Notes under the pieces: model-generated | The model's input: the letters and a program-made list of their open reading frames with translations, nothing else | What the model was told of the DNA's origin: nothing | The model's database searches: none | Source: Rhizobium sp. Q54 | GTDB lineage: Bacteria > Pseudomonadota > Alphaproteobacteria > Rhizobiales > Xanthobacteraceae | Direction: 5' to 3' | Length of the DNA: 64,000 nt | NCBI GenBank assembly: GCA_945861895.1 | Contig: CAMAWF010000002.1 | Span: 41,073 to 105,072 of the forward strand | Made by a program: the position numbers and the translations under genes | Part shown: one piece after another, positions 31,595-42,963 of the stretch | Layout: each line of letters opens with the position of its first letter | How positions within the stretch are numbered: the first letter of the stretch is position 1

Positions 31595-31873
31595 TCAGTC
31601 GCCCGGCGCGGAACCTGAGCTTTTCTTGGCCTGTTTAGCCTCCAGCGCGCCGATGCGCGCTTTCAACGCCTCATTTTCGTCGCGGGCGAGCCGGGCCATC
31701 TCCTTGACCGCCTCGAATTCCTCGCGCGGCACCACATCGAGGTCGCGCAGGATGCGCTCGGCCTGGCTGCGAAACAGGGTGTCGAACTCCCGCCGCACGC
31801 CCTGGGCGACGCCGGTGGCATCGTTCATCAGCCGTGCGATCTCGTCGAAGAACCGGCTTGAGGTCTGAGTCAT
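31595..31873 (-). CDS. UbiK/BMFP-type accessory factor
   Basis: MTQTSSRFFDEIARLMNDATGVAQGVRREFDTLFRSQAERILRDLDVVPREEFEAVKEMA. Confidence 0.88.
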   Translation of the reverse strand: MTQTSSRFFDEIARLMNDATGVAQGVRREFDTLFRSQAERILRDLDVVPREEFEAVKEMARLARDENEALKARIGALEAKQAKKSSGSAPGD

Positions 31874-32024
31874 TGCTAGCCTCTCGACTCGCGTATTGTT
31901 GTCAGTCTGAGAATGGCGATAGGGTCCGCGCACCGCAAGACCCGGAACTTGCTAAATTGACCTGCCGATTTGAGTCCGTGCGCGGCTTGGCCGCATCTTG
32001 CCGATATCGCCGGGACTAAAACAA

Positions 32025-32849
32025 ATGCCGCTGCTGGTCTTACCGTTTCCCGCTTTCGATCCGGTGCTCATCAGCATCGGGCCGTTCGCGATCCGCTGGT
32101 ACGCGCTGGCCTATATTTGCGGCATTCTGCTTGGCTGGGCTTACGCGCGCGCGCTGATCCGCCGCGAGCGGCTGTGGGGCGGACCGGCGCCGATGAGTGT
32201 GCTGGATTATGACGATTTTATTCTTTGGGTGACATTCGGCATCATCCTTGGCGGCCGCGCCGGCTATGTGTTGTTTTATAATCCCGCGCATTTTGCCGCC
32301 CATCCGCTTGAAATCCTGCAATTGTGGAACGGCGGCATGTCGTTCCACGGCGGCTTCGCCGGCTGCGTGGTTGCCGTCATTCTGTTCGCCCGCCGTCGCG
32401 GCATCCCCATCCTTTCGCTCGGCGACGTCACCTGCGCGGTCGGGCCGATCGGGCTGCTGCTTGGCCGCATCGCCAATTTCATCAACGGCGAATTGTGGGG
32501 CCGGGCAGCCGACGTACCGTGGGCGATGGTGTTTCCCGGCGGCGGAGGGGTGCCGCGGCATCCGAGCCAGCTTTATGAGGCGGCACTCGAAGGGCTGCTG
32601 CTGCTGATCGTGCTCGCGCTGCTCGTTCGCGGCGGCGCGCTGAAGCGGCCCGGCTTCATACTCGGCGCATTTGCGCTCGGCTATGGAATCGCGCGCTCGA
32701 TTTGCGAACTGTTCCGTGAACCCGATGCGCAACTCGGTTTCTTCTGGGGCGGACTCACCATGGGCATGTTGCTGTCGGCGCCGCTGATGCTGGCCGGCAT
32801 CGGCTTTATGACCCACGCGCTGCGGCAAGATGCCAGACGGCAGGTGTGA
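32025..32849 (+). CDS. lgt: Prolipoprotein diacylglyceryl transferase
   Basis: [55 protein letters not shown]. Confidence 0.97.
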   Translation: MPLLVLPFPAFDPVLISIGPFAIRWYALAYICGILLGWAYARALIRRERLWGGPAPMSVLDYDDFILWVTFGIILGGRAGYVLFYNPAHFAAHPLEILQLWNGGMSFHGGFAGCVVAVILFARRRGIPILSLGDVTCAVGPIGLLLGRIANFINGELWGRAADVPWAMVFPGGGGVPRHPSQLYEAALEGLLLLIVLALLVRGGALKRPGFILGAFALGYGIARSICELFREPDAQLGFFWGGLTMGMLLSAPLMLAGIGFMTHALRQDARRQV

Positions 32850-33949
32850 TGGTCTATATTCCGCCGCTCAATACCGAGATACGCCGGCTCATCGCGGCGG
32901 CGGGCCCGATGCCGGTCGCGCAATACATGTCGTTGTGCCTGACCGATCCGCATCATGGCTATTACGTCACGCGCGACCCCATTGGCGCCGCCGGCGACTT
33001 CGTCACCGCGCCGGAAATCAGCCAGATGTTCGGCGAGTTGATCGGCCTGTGGGCGGCCTCGACATGGCGGCAAATGGGCGCGCCGGCAAATGTGCGCCTG
33101 GTCGAGCTTGGCCCCGGCCGCGGCACGATGATGCGCGATGCGCTGCGCGCCGCGCAGGTGGTTCCAGAATTCAACGCCGCGGCGGTGGTGCATCTGGTCG
33201 AAATCAGCCCGGTGCTGCAGCGACTTCAGCAGCAAACGCTCGCCGGCATCTCAACGCCGGTATTCTGGCACTCCTCGCTCGAAGAGGTGCCGGCCGGGCC
33301 GGCGATCATTCTCGCCAATGAATTTTTCGATGCGCTGCCCGTGCATCAGGCCGTGAAACAGCCGGACGGCTGGCACGAGCGGAAAATCGCCATCGACCGC
33401 AACGGCAATCTTATATTCATCATCGCCCCGGAGCCGGTTCCGCATTTCGAGGGCATACTCCCCCCGCAGGTGCGCGCCGAGCCGAACAATTCCATCTTCG
33501 AGTGGCGCACCGACCATGTGGCGATGGAGATCGGCCGGCGGATAGCCCGCGCTAACGGCGCGGCGTTGATTATCGATTATGGTCACGCAGAAAGCGCGGC
33601 CGGCGACACGTTTCAGGCGGTCGGGCATCATGCCTTCGCCGATCCGCTGGCCGCGCCGGGCATGGCCGATCTCAGCGCGCATGTGGATTTCCAGGCGCTG
33701 GCGGAGGCGGCAAGCGGCATGGGTGTCAGTGTCTATGGCCCGATCGAGCAATCCGAATTGCTGGAGCGTCTGGGCATCAACACCAGGGCCGACACGCTGA
33801 AGGCCGGAGCCAGCCGGTCAGATGTCGTGGCGATCGAATTGGCGTTGCAACGGCTAATCGGCCACGGACGCACCGCCATGGGCACATTGTTCAAGGCAAT
33901 CGCCTTCGCCGATCCGAAAGTCGGCGTACCGCCGGGGTTCGAACGATGA
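32846..33949 (+). CDS. Class I SAM-dependent methyltransferase, MidA/NDUFAF7 family
   Basis: [57 protein letters not shown]. Confidence 0.92.
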   Translation: MMVYIPPLNTEIRRLIAAAGPMPVAQYMSLCLTDPHHGYYVTRDPIGAAGDFVTAPEISQMFGELIGLWAASTWRQMGAPANVRLVELGPGRGTMMRDALRAAQVVPEFNAAAVVHLVEISPVLQRLQQQTLAGISTPVFWHSSLEEVPAGPAIILANEFFDALPVHQAVKQPDGWHERKIAIDRNGNLIFIIAPEPVPHFEGILPPQVRAEPNNSIFEWRTDHVAMEIGRRIARANGAALIIDYGHAESAAGDTFQAVGHHAFADPLAAPGMADLSAHVDFQALAEAASGMGVSVYGPIEQSELLERLGINTRADTLKAGASRSDVVAIELALQRLIGHGRTAMGTLFKAIAFADPKVGVPPGFER

Positions 33950-34731
33950 ATGCGGAACAGATTATGCTGCATGCTCCGTCACTGTCCGCGCTCGGCGGCA
34001 TCCGCCATGCATTTTTCACGCGCCACGGCGGCGTATCGAAAGGCATGTATGCGACGCTCAACGGCGGCACCGGGTCGAATGACGCGCCGGACCATATCGG
34101 AGAGAACCGCGCCCGCATGGCAGCGGCGCTCGGCGTCGCACCCGAGCGGCTGCTCACCGCCTATCAAATCCACTCCCCCGATGTGGTGGTTGCCGACCGG
34201 GCATGGACGCGCGAGGGCCGGCCGCGCGCCGACGCCATCGTGACGCGCACTCCGGCGCTCGCCATCGGGGTCTCCTCCGCCGATTGCGGCCCATTGCTGT
34301 TCGCGGAGCCCGCAGCACGGGTCATCGGGGCGGCGCACGCCGGCTGGCGCGGTGCACTCACCGGCGTGATCGAGGCGACGCTGGCGGCGATGGAAAAGCT
34401 TGGCGCCGACCGCGGCCGCATCGTCGCCACGCTCGGCCCGCTGATCCGTCAGCCCAGCTACGAGGTCGGCCCGGAATTCGTCGCTCGCTTCGAGCAGGAC
34501 GACACCGGCAATGCGCGCTTCTTCACCGCCTCGCCGCGCGCAGGATACGCGCTGTTCGACCTGCCGGGTTACCTCGCCGCCCGTCTCGCCCGCGCCGGCG
34601 TGGACAAATTCGAGGATCTTGGGCTTTGCACCTATGCCGATCCGCTCCGCTTTTTCAGCTACCGCCGCTCGACTCAGTTGGCCGAGGCGGACTACGGCCG
34701 GCACATCAACGCCATCGCATTGGCCGAATAA
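33946..34731 (+). CDS. pgeF: Peptidoglycan editing factor/purine nucleoside phosphorylase (YfiH family)
   Basis: RHAFFTRHGGVSKGMYATLN, VSSADCGPLLF, GAAHAGWRG. Confidence 0.93.
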   Translation: MNAEQIMLHAPSLSALGGIRHAFFTRHGGVSKGMYATLNGGTGSNDAPDHIGENRARMAAALGVAPERLLTAYQIHSPDVVVADRAWTREGRPRADAIVTRTPALAIGVSSADCGPLLFAEPAARVIGAAHAGWRGALTGVIEATLAAMEKLGADRGRIVATLGPLIRQPSYEVGPEFVARFEQDDTGNARFFTASPRAGYALFDLPGYLAARLARAGVDKFEDLGLCTYADPLRFFSYRRSTQLAEADYGRHINAIALAE

Positions 34732-34884
34732 GCTAGCCGGACGACCGGTATCGCCGGATGCGGATTAACCGCATTCTTCACTTGCGTAAAAAAGCTTCGG
34801 GACAACGAATTCACTCATATTGCCGGGCTCATCGCCCCTTGTTATGACCACGCCGCCTACTGGGCGCGATGCTGGGAGACGGCA

Positions 34885-35838
34885 ATGGCGGCGAAAAACG
34901 GAGCGATCAAGCTCGTCGCCGGCAACTCAAATCCTGCGCTGGCCGAGGCGATTGCCCAATATTTGAAAACCCCGCTGACCAAGGCGGTCGTTCGGCGCTT
35001 CGCCGATATGGAGGTTTTCGTCGAAATCCAGGAAAACGTGCGCGGCGCGGATGTCTTCGTCATTCAGTCGACGTCGTTCCCGGCCAACGATCATCTGATG
35101 GAATTGCTCATCATTATCGATGCGTTGCGGCGCTCCTCCGCGCGGCGCATCACCGCAGTGATCCCGTATTTCGGCTATGCCCGGCAGGACCGCAAACCCG
35201 GGCCCCGCACCCCGATCTCGGCAAAATTGGTCGCCAACCTGATTACTCGCGCCGGTGTCGACCGGGTGATGACGCTGGATCTCCACGCCGGGCAGATTCA
35301 GGGCTTCTTCGATATCCCGGTCGACAATCTCTACGCCTCGCCCGAAATGGTGCGCGACATCCGCGACCGCTTCAAGCTCGACAATCTCATGGTGGTCTCG
35401 CCCGACGTCGGCGGCGTGGTGCGCGCGCGCGGCCTGGCGAAGCGGATCAATGCACCGCTCGCCATCATCGACAAGCGGCGCGAGCGCGCCGGCGAATCCG
35501 AGGTGATGAACGTGATCGGCGACGTTGCAGGCCACACCTGCATCCTGGTCGACGACATCGTGGACTCCGGCGGCACCCTGGTGAACGCCGCCGACGCGCT
35601 GCTCGAGCAAAAAGCCAAAGCCGTCTATGCCTATCTCAGCCACGGCGTGCTCTCCGGCGGGGCGGTCGCGCGCATCGTTGCTTCGCGGATCAAGGAACTC
35701 GTGATCACCGACTCGATCCAGCCGACCGCGGAAGTCAAAGCCGCCGGCAATATCCGCGTGCTGCCGATCGCGAACCTGATCGGCGAAGCCATCAGCCGGA
35801 CGGCGTCGGAAGAGTCGGTTTCCAGCCTGTTCGACTGA
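34885..35838 (+). CDS. prs: Ribose-phosphate pyrophosphokinase
   Basis: [62 protein letters not shown]. Confidence 0.97.
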   Translation: MAAKNGAIKLVAGNSNPALAEAIAQYLKTPLTKAVVRRFADMEVFVEIQENVRGADVFVIQSTSFPANDHLMELLIIIDALRRSSARRITAVIPYFGYARQDRKPGPRTPISAKLVANLITRAGVDRVMTLDLHAGQIQGFFDIPVDNLYASPEMVRDIRDRFKLDNLMVVSPDVGGVVRARGLAKRINAPLAIIDKRRERAGESEVMNVIGDVAGHTCILVDDIVDSGGTLVNAADALLEQKAKAVYAYLSHGVLSGGAVARIVASRIKELVITDSIQPTAEVKAAGNIRVLPIANLIGEAISRTASEESVSSLFD

Positions 35839-36134
35839 TCGCGCCTTAACTTATCCACCACCGAGTCAACTTGTCGCAACATTCGCTGTGGAGAGTACGC
35901 CATGCGGCGTTGCGCGGATTCCGCAAATCACGGCTGATTGGCTTGGATGGTGCCTTTGGAGGCCGGAATCGAGCGAGTTATAGTCGGTTCGTCAAGTGAT
36001 TCGTTTTCACGGTCAAGGCACCCGTACCCCTCTGCGTCGAAATGCGACCGGGCCCCGTGGGCCTCACCCGTTGCGTCCCGGTACGCGTGCGGTGGCGTGC
36101 GTTTCCCACTTCCCAGCGGCAAGGTGGAGACGTC

Positions 36135-36635
36135 ATGTCCCTCATCAACTATTCGCACGAGCAACGAATCAATCCCCTCGACGTGGTTGAACGCATCGCG
36201 TCGGTCAACGACTGGTCGTTCGAGCGCGCCAGCGCCGACGAAATCACCATCCTCGTCGCCGGGCGCTGGAGCGACTATCAAGTCTCCTACACATGGATGG
36301 GCGACCTCGAAGCCCTGCATCTTGCCTGCGCCTTCGACATCAAGGTGCCGGAGCCGCGCTGCGGCGAGGTGCGCCAGTTGATCTCGCTGATCAACGAGCA
36401 GATGTGGGTCGGGCATTTCGATCTGTGGACGAAGGACGGCCTGGTGATGTTCCGCCACGCGCTGATGTTGACGGGAGGCGTCGAGGCCTCCGGCAAGCAA
36501 TGCGAGGCTTTGCTCGGCATCGCGCTGGAAGCCTGCGAACGCTATTTCCCCGCCTATCAATTTGTGGTGTGGGCCGGCAAGCCCGCGCGCGAGGCGCTCG
36601 ACGCCGCCATGTTCGAGACCTCGGGCGAAGCCTGA
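36135..36635 (+). CDS. YbjN domain-containing protein
   Basis: NPLDVVERIASVNDWSFERASADEITILVAGRWSDYQVSYTWM. Confidence 0.88.
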   Translation: MSLINYSHEQRINPLDVVERIASVNDWSFERASADEITILVAGRWSDYQVSYTWMGDLEALHLACAFDIKVPEPRCGEVRQLISLINEQMWVGHFDLWTKDGLVMFRHALMLTGGVEASGKQCEALLGIALEACERYFPAYQFVVWAGKPAREALDAAMFETSGEA

Positions 36636-36660
36636 GGCCGATGAACGGCCGATAACCGCA

Positions 36661-37497
36661 ATGGCCGCTCACGACACGCGCAAGCTGAAAGATTTTCGCG
36701 GCACGCTTGTTCTCGTCGGCGCCGGCAAGATGGGTTGTGCCCTGCTGGATGGTTGGCTCGCGCGCGGACTTAATCCGAAAAAAGTTGCGGTGCTGGAACC
36801 GCAGCCATCGAAGCAGATCAAAGCGCTCGGCAAGCGCGGGCTTCGTCTCAATCCTGCGGGCAAATTAAGCGAAGCCGCAGCGATCGTCGTCGCCGTCAAG
36901 CCGCAGACGGCGCCCGAAGTGATGCCGGCGCTGGCGCCGCTGATCGGCAAGTCGACGCTGGTGCTCTCGATCATGGCGGGGCGGCCGCTGCAATTCTTGG
37001 CGCGCGCTTTGGGCCCGAAGGCCGCCCTGGTGCGCGCCATGCCGAACACGCCGGCCGCGATCGGGCGCGGCATTACGGTTGCGCTCGCCAATCGCAATGT
37101 GTCGCCGCGCCAGCGCAAGCTCGCGGGCGAACTGCTTGCGGCCGCAGGTTGCGTCGAATGGATCCAGGATGAAATATTGATGGACGCGGTGACGGCAGTC
37201 TCCGGCTCCGGACCGGCCTATGTCTTTCTGCTGGTGGAAGCGCTCGCGCGCGCGGGCGTTGCCGCCGGGCTGCCGGCCGAACTTGCGGCGGTACTGGCAC
37301 GCGAAACCATTGCGGGCTCCGGCGAGCTGCTGCGCCGCTCCCCGCTCGACGCCGCGACGTTGCGGCAGAATGTCACTTCCTCGGGCGGCACCACCGCTGC
37401 CGCATTGGACGTGCTGATGGGCGCAGGCGGGCTTGAAGCCCTTATGACAAAGGCCATTGCCGCCGCAACCAGGCGCTCGCGCGAACTGGCCGGCTAG
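36661..37497 (+). CDS. proC: Pyrroline-5-carboxylate reductase
   Basis: LVLVGAGKMGCALLDGWLARGL, RAMPNTPAAIGRGI, TAVSGSGPAYVFLLVEAL, VTSSGGTTAAAL. Confidence 0.96.
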   Translation: MAAHDTRKLKDFRGTLVLVGAGKMGCALLDGWLARGLNPKKVAVLEPQPSKQIKALGKRGLRLNPAGKLSEAAAIVVAVKPQTAPEVMPALAPLIGKSTLVLSIMAGRPLQFLARALGPKAALVRAMPNTPAAIGRGITVALANRNVSPRQRKLAGELLAAAGCVEWIQDEILMDAVTAVSGSGPAYVFLLVEALARAGVAAGLPAELAAVLARETIAGSGELLRRSPLDAATLRQNVTSSGGTTAAALDVLMGAGGLEALMTKAIAAATRRSRELAG

Positions 37498-37569
37498 CGT
37501 CCTTGCCCTAGAACGGTCGCGTTTGCGGGCTTAAGCTGAAGCCGAACGACAGACCGACAGGAGGCCAGG

Positions 37570-38265
37570 ATGGCCCACAAACCCAAGCCGCGAAGCAGTT
37601 CGAACCCGCCGCCGCCGCGCGGCACGTCCGACCGCGACAAAGCGGTCGAGGCCCTGATGGCGCTGCTCGCCGAGCAGCCGTTCGAGCAGATCGGCCTTGC
37701 CGAAATTTCCGCCCGCGCCGGATTGTCGCTGTCGCAATTGCGCGGCGAATTCCCCTCGACGCTCGCCATTCTCGCCGCCCACATCAAGGAGATCGACCGC
37801 GCGGTGCTTGCCGGCGGCGACGGCGATATGGCCGAGGAGCCGCCGCGCGAGCGGCTGTTCGATGTGCTGATGCGCCGGCTGGAAGCACTCGCCCCCTACA
37901 AGGCGGCGGTGCAATCGCTGTTGCGCTCGGCGCGGCGCAATCCTGGTCTTGCTTTCGCCCTCAACGGCATGGGCGTGCGTTCGCAGCAATGGATGCTCAC
38001 AGCCGCCGATATCGGCGCCTCCGGCCCCAAAGGCATGGTGCGCGCGCAAGGCCTGGCGCTGATATTCGCACGCGTGCTCAATGAATGGATCGACGACGAC
38101 GATCCGGGCCTGGCGTTCACCATGGCCGAGCTCGATCGCGCACTCGCACGCGGGCAACGCTGGTCGGGCTTCCTCGACGATCTTTGCGCCATTCCCGCGC
38201 GCTGCTGCCGCGGTTCGCGCCGCCGCCGCCGTCGCGATCGGGAAGAAGAAGTCGCTGCCGCGTGA
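37570..38265 (+). CDS. TetR/AcrR family transcriptional regulator
   Basis: N-terminal HTH-like ALMALLAEQPFEQIGLAEISARAGLSLSQLRGEFPS. Confidence 0.85.
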   Translation: MAHKPKPRSSSNPPPPRGTSDRDKAVEALMALLAEQPFEQIGLAEISARAGLSLSQLRGEFPSTLAILAAHIKEIDRAVLAGGDGDMAEEPPRERLFDVLMRRLEALAPYKAAVQSLLRSARRNPGLAFALNGMGVRSQQWMLTAADIGASGPKGMVRAQGLALIFARVLNEWIDDDDPGLAFTMAELDRALARGQRWSGFLDDLCAIPARCCRGSRRRRRRDREEEVAAA

Positions 38266-38278
38266 GTGGATCGGCCGG

Positions 38279-39676
38279 CTAAACCGGCACTCGCACCGTT
38301 GCGCGCAATCCACCGAGCGGGCTATCGCCGAGCGCGATGTCGCCGCCGTGCGAGCGCGCAATGTCGCGCGCGATGGCAAGGCCAAGGCCGGTACCGCCCT
38401 CATCCTGGTTGCGCGCGTCGTCAAGCCGCAGAAACGGCTTGAACACTTCCTCGCGCAGAGCGATTGGAATGCCCGGGCCATCGTCATCGACGGTGACGGT
38501 GAGCCAGCGGTGGTCGCGGTGCCCGGTGATCGAGATCGAGGATGCGTGCCGCGCCGCGTTCGACACCAGATTGGCGAGGCAGCGCTTGAAGGCGGCGGGC
38601 CGCACGGTCACCACCGGCGGGCCGTGGAACACCACGCTTGAGGCATGGCCGTTGCGCTCGGCATCGCCCTTGAGTTCTTCGAGGAACGCGGCCATGTCGG
38701 TCGGCGCCGACTGCTCGCCGAAATCGCCGCGCGCGAAGGCAAGATAGGCCTCCAGCATGCGGCTCATTTCGTCGATGTCCTTCTTCATCGCCTCCACTTC
38801 AGGGCTGTCCCCGATCAGCGCCAATTCCAATTTGAAGCGCGTGAGGATGGTGCGCAGGTCGTGCGACACGCCGGCCAGCATCGTCGTGCGCTGCTCGATG
38901 CTGCGCTCGACGCGGCCTTTCATCTCGATGAAGGCCTGCGCGGCACGGCGAACCTCGCGCGCGCCGCGCGGCCGGAAATTCGGCACATCGCGGCCCTTGC
39001 CGAAGCTTTCGGCGGCGTCGGCCAGCCGCAGGATCGGGCGGATCTGGTTGCGCAGGAACCCGATGGCGACGGCAAGCAACACGGCCGAAGTGCCGACCAT
39101 CCAGAACAGGAAGATTTCCGAATTCGAGGCGTAGGCGGCGTTGCGGCGGGCAAAAACCCGCATCACCGCGTTGTCGAGCTGGATGCGAATTTCGACCAGC
39201 GCGGACTTTCCAACCGTGTCGATCCAGAACGGCCGTGCGATCTGCTTGCGCAGCTCGATGGACAGCGCTTGATCGAGCAGCGAAAAAAACGGCTTCGGCC
39301 CGGGCGGCGGCATTTCGCTCACCGGCAGAAAGTCCACCACCAGCCCGAGGCGCTCCTGCGCGATCCGCCGGATCTGCGCGTGATCGGCGTCCTGCGGATA
39401 GCCGCGCTGCACGTCGATCAGCGCCGCGATGTCCTGCACCACGCCGGCGGACAGGCGTTGCGTCACCAGATTCCAGTGGCGCTCCATGAACACGAACGCC
39501 ACGACCGACTGCAAAATCACCATCGGCGCGATGATGATGAGCAGCGCACGGGCGTAGAGGCCCTTCGGCATCACGCTGTTGAGCCAGCGGCTCATCCGGC
39601 GCCAGCCATCGCCGACGCGGCCGGCGGCCGTGCGGATGGTGCGAATCGTGGCGATGCCGATGTCGAGACTGGTCAT
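38279..39676 (-). CDS. Sensor histidine kinase (EnvZ-like)
   Basis: HAMP; LAGVSHDLRTILTRFKLELAL H-box; DDGPGIP, GGTGLGLAIAR. Confidence 0.95.
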   Translation of the reverse strand: MTSLDIGIATIRTIRTAAGRVGDGWRRMSRWLNSVMPKGLYARALLIIIAPMVILQSVVAFVFMERHWNLVTQRLSAGVVQDIAALIDVQRGYPQDADHAQIRRIAQERLGLVVDFLPVSEMPPPGPKPFFSLLDQALSIELRKQIARPFWIDTVGKSALVEIRIQLDNAVMRVFARRNAAYASNSEIFLFWMVGTSAVLLAVAIGFLRNQIRPILRLADAAESFGKGRDVPNFRPRGAREVRRAAQAFIEMKGRVERSIEQRTTMLAGVSHDLRTILTRFKLELALIGDSPEVEAMKKDIDEMSRMLEAYLAFARGDFGEQSAPTDMAAFLEELKGDAERNGHASSVVFHGPPVVTVRPAAFKRCLANLVSNAARHASSISITGHRDHRWLTVTVDDDGPGIPIALREEVFKPFLRLDDARNQDEGGTGLGLAIARDIARSHGGDIALGDSPLGGLRATVRVPV

Positions 39677-40383
39677 GTGGAAATCACCAGCCGGTAGCCG
39701 ATGCCGCGCACCGTTTGCACAATCAACGGATTGGCGGGATTGCGCTCGATCTTGCGGCGCAGGCGGTTGACTTGTACATCGACCGCACGCTCGTTGATCG
39801 CAGCCCCGCCGTTGCCGGCCAGCGCGAGGCGCGGCACGGTTTCGCCGGGCGTCGTCGCCAGCACGCGCAGCATTTCACGCTCGCGATCGGTGAGACGGAT
39901 GATCTCTTCGCCGCGGCGCAATTCACCGCGTCCCATATGAAAAACAAATTGTCCGAAGCGCACGGACTCAATCGACGGCGCCGCGGCCGGCTGCGCGCGC
40001 TTGAGGATGTTGCCGATGCGCAACGACAATTCGCGCGGCTCAAATGGTTTGGCGACATAGTCGTCGGCGCCGCTTTCCAGCCCCTCGATCCGGCTCTCGG
40101 TCTCGTCGCGGGCGGTGAGCATCAGGATCGGCACCGCCGAAGAGCCGCGGATCGCCTTCGCCAGATCGTAGCCGGACTCGCCCGGCATCATCACGTCGAG
40201 GATCAGCAGATCGAAACTCAAGCCGCCAAGCTTGGCGCGCGCATCGGCCGCGGTTTCCGCCGTCGTCACCCGGTAACCCTCGCTCGCCAGGAAGCGCGAG
40301 AGCAAATCGCGAATGCGGCGGTCGTCGTCGACGACCAGCAGGTGCGGCGCGTCGTCGGCGAGAACGGCAGGGGCGATGGTCAT
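39673..40383 (-). CDS. OmpR-family response regulator
   Basis: LLVVDDDRRIRDLL, DLLILDVMMPGESG, C-terminal winged helix VDVQVNRLRRKIE...VRGIGYRL; 4-nt overlap with the kinase. Confidence 0.95.
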   Translation of the reverse strand: MTIAPAVLADDAPHLLVVDDDRRIRDLLSRFLASEGYRVTTAETAADARAKLGGLSFDLLILDVMMPGESGYDLAKAIRGSSAVPILMLTARDETESRIEGLESGADDYVAKPFEPRELSLRIGNILKRAQPAAAPSIESVRFGQFVFHMGRGELRRGEEIIRLTDREREMLRVLATTPGETVPRLALAGNGGAAINERAVDVQVNRLRRKIERNPANPLIVQTVRGIGYRLVIST

Positions 40384-40404
40384 GCGCCGCGCTCCCCGCG
40401 CACG

Positions 40405-40965
40405 TCAGGTGTTCGGCCGGCGCGCATGATCGGCGCGCGCAATAAGCCGCAGCACCCGGTCGCGGCCGGCGGGATCGAGCATGGCGGTGAGAAACCGGCG
40501 CGCGACGTCGTGCGTACCAGGCCCAAGCTCGGCGAGCGCGCGGGCAATCCGCGTGGTTTGCAGTCCGGCGAGCTTGAGCGCCAGCGCCTCGCCCTTCGGC
40601 GTGACATAGAGCAGCCGTTGGCGCCGGTCGTTGGCGCCTTCCTTTTGCAACACATAATTCTGATCGACGAGCTGCTTGAGTACGCGGCCGAGCGATTGCT
40701 TGGTGATTTTCAAGATGTCGAGCAGGTCGGCGACTTTCATGCCTGGATTGCGGTTGACGAAATGCAGCACGCGGTGGTGCGCCCGTCCGAAGCCTAATTT
40801 CGCCAGCACTTCGTCCGGGTCGCCGACGAAATCGCGATAGGCGAAGAACAAAAGCTCGATGATGTCCCATGCCGGCTCCGGCGCAGATGCCGGACGCGCC
40901 GTGCCCGATGCAGAAGACCGGTTTGCCAAGTCAGCCAGCTTGGCAGTCAGATTTATGTCAGCCAT
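40405..40965 (-). CDS. MarR family transcriptional regulator
   Basis: MKVADLLDILKITKQSLGRVLKQLVDQNYVLQKEGANDRRQRLLYVTPKG. Confidence 0.92.
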   Translation of the reverse strand: MADINLTAKLADLANRSSASGTARPASAPEPAWDIIELLFFAYRDFVGDPDEVLAKLGFGRAHHRVLHFVNRNPGMKVADLLDILKITKQSLGRVLKQLVDQNYVLQKEGANDRRQRLLYVTPKGEALALKLAGLQTTRIARALAELGPGTHDVARRFLTAMLDPAGRDRVLRLIARADHARRPNT

Positions 40966-41198
40966 ATTGACATATTTCGGTTTTATTGTTACAAAAACAC
41001 TACCGCCAACGAAAGGATCGTGCCGGGGCGGACGGTTCCAGAGCGAACGTTGCGTCGTATCCGGAAGCGCGCTCTCATAAGCGGTCCACTCATACCGGGT
41101 GTTGACCCACGAAGCAAAGAGTTGAGCCGCCACGCAAAAGCGGCATAAAGACAAGGAAAACGGTGCCCTGTGCCGGGGCGGCCCTGAGGAGAAATGCC

Positions 41199-42092
41199 AT
41201 GGCTGCGCAGTCCTACGACCGGCTTGAGGGTGTCATCTGGTTCGATGGCAAGCTCGTTCCCTGGCAGGACGCCAATGTGCATGTGCTCACCCATGGCCTG
41301 CATTATGCGAGCGCCGTGTTTGAGGGCGAGCGCGCCTATGGCGGCCGTATCTTCAAATGCAGCGAGCATTCCGAGCGGCTGAAAAAATCCGCCAAAATGC
41401 TCGATTTTGAAATCCCCTATTCGGTCGCCGAGATCGACGCCGCCAAGCGCCTGGTGCTGGAGAAGAACGGCAAGCAGGAAGCCTATGTGCGCCCGGTCGC
41501 CTGGCGCGGCTCCGAGATGATGGGCGTCTCGGCGCAGAAAAATACCATTCACCTCGCGATCGCCTCCTGGGAATGGCCGAGCTATTTCGATCCCGCCGAA
41601 CGGCTCAAGGGCATCCGGCTCGACCTCGCCGACTATCGCCGGCCCGACCCGAAGACCGCGCCATGCCGCGCCAAGGCTGCCGGCCTTTACATGATCTGCA
41701 CGATTTCCAAGCACGCGGCCGAGCGCAAAGGCTATGCCGACGCCATGATGCTCGACTGGCAGGGCCGCGTCGCGGAATGCACCGGCGCGAATATTTTCTT
41801 CGTCAAAGACGGCAAGATCTACACACCTATCGCCGATTGTTTCCTCGACGGCATCACCCGGCGCACGGTGATCGATCTCGCACGCAAGCGCGGCTTCGAG
41901 ATAATCGAGCGGCGCATCATGCCGGAGGAGCTGAGCGAATTCTCCGAATGCTTCATCACCGGCTCGGCCGCCGAAGTGACGCCCGTCTCCGTGATCGCGA
42001 ATTGGAATTTCAAACCCGGCGGCATCACGCGGCAATTGATGGACGATTACACCGCGGAAGTGCACCCGAAGGGCAAGGCCGCAGCCGCCTGA
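41199..42092 (+). CDS. ilvE: Branched-chain amino acid aminotransferase
   Basis: WFDGKLVPWQDANVHVLTHGLHYASAVFEGERAYGG...; VAECTGANIFFVKDGKIYTP. Confidence 0.95.
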   Translation: MAAQSYDRLEGVIWFDGKLVPWQDANVHVLTHGLHYASAVFEGERAYGGRIFKCSEHSERLKKSAKMLDFEIPYSVAEIDAAKRLVLEKNGKQEAYVRPVAWRGSEMMGVSAQKNTIHLAIASWEWPSYFDPAERLKGIRLDLADYRRPDPKTAPCRAKAAGLYMICTISKHAAERKGYADAMMLDWQGRVAECTGANIFFVKDGKIYTPIADCFLDGITRRTVIDLARKRGFEIIERRIMPEELSEFSECFITGSAAEVTPVSVIANWNFKPGGITRQLMDDYTAEVHPKGKAAAA

Positions 42093-42141
42093 TCGCGGGC
42101 GAGCCGCCGCTTGCCGTGATACTCCACGACCCGTTGGCCGA

Positions 42142-42942
42142 TTACAGCGCCGCCTGGACGGGTGCGGTTTCCTCGGCCCGCAGCAGCGTGACGTAACGTA
42201 CCTTATTGGCCGCGGCAAAACGGTCCATGCGTTCGTCCAACACCCGATGCCGGCTTTTGGATGCGTGGCGCAGCAACAACTCGCCGTTGCCGCCGAAGGC
42301 CACGAAGCCGGTGTGGAAATAGTCCAGATTGGATTTTTTGGTGACGAAGCCGACGATATCGCCGTTCGCGAGCAGATGTTTGTTCGATAAAAAAGTGGCG
42401 CGCGGTATGCCGTGCATGAGAAATCGCCGCTTCCCGAGTTCAGGATGCCAATTCACCGTCTTGTCGATCTCGACCGAGCCGTCCATCGCAATCGGGCGGC
42501 ATGTCTTGTTTTCAACGTTATGCTGGCTCCATTCGAAAAAATAGTGATTGCGCTGATCCCAGCTCACTTGGCCATTTCGATAGCGAATTTGCCGTAGCGC
42601 CGGCTCGAATTCGCCGAAATCATGCGCTATCGCGGCCGCCAGAACGGTTTCGCAATACGTGACGCAGTCGAACGCGTCGTCGTGCACCACGAATTTTTCC
42701 GGTTGCTTAGGCCCGCCGATGAGCGGATTTGCTTTGTACTTCGCGCCCAGCAGCGCGCGGGATATGAAATCGATGCGCTGCGAAATTCGCGTATAATTAC
42801 TCGCCTCGGCGATCAGGCGGCCGATCACGGTTTCGCCGGCGAAAGCGGGCCATGCACCGGCGGCGATAATCGAGCCGCCGGCAAGGATTTGCAGGACGCT
42901 TCTGCGGCTGACGCCTCGATCGCATGATGCCATGCCGGTCAT
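42142..42942 (-). CDS. DUF1460 (N-acetylmuramoyl-L-alanine amidase-like) protein
   Basis: Tat-like leader (SRRSVLQILAGG); DDAFDCVTYCETVLAAAIA; HTGFVAF. Confidence 0.75.
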   Translation of the reverse strand: MTGMASCDRGVSRRSVLQILAGGSIIAAGAWPAFAGETVIGRLIAEASNYTRISQRIDFISRALLGAKYKANPLIGGPKQPEKFVVHDDAFDCVTYCETVLAAAIAHDFGEFEPALRQIRYRNGQVSWDQRNHYFFEWSQHNVENKTCRPIAMDGSVEIDKTVNWHPELGKRRFLMHGIPRATFLSNKHLLANGDIVGFVTKKSNLDYFHTGFVAFGGNGELLLRHASKSRHRVLDERMDRFAAANKVRYVTLLRAEETAPVQAAL

Positions 42943-42963
42943 CCGTTTAGCCGGGCACTGTTT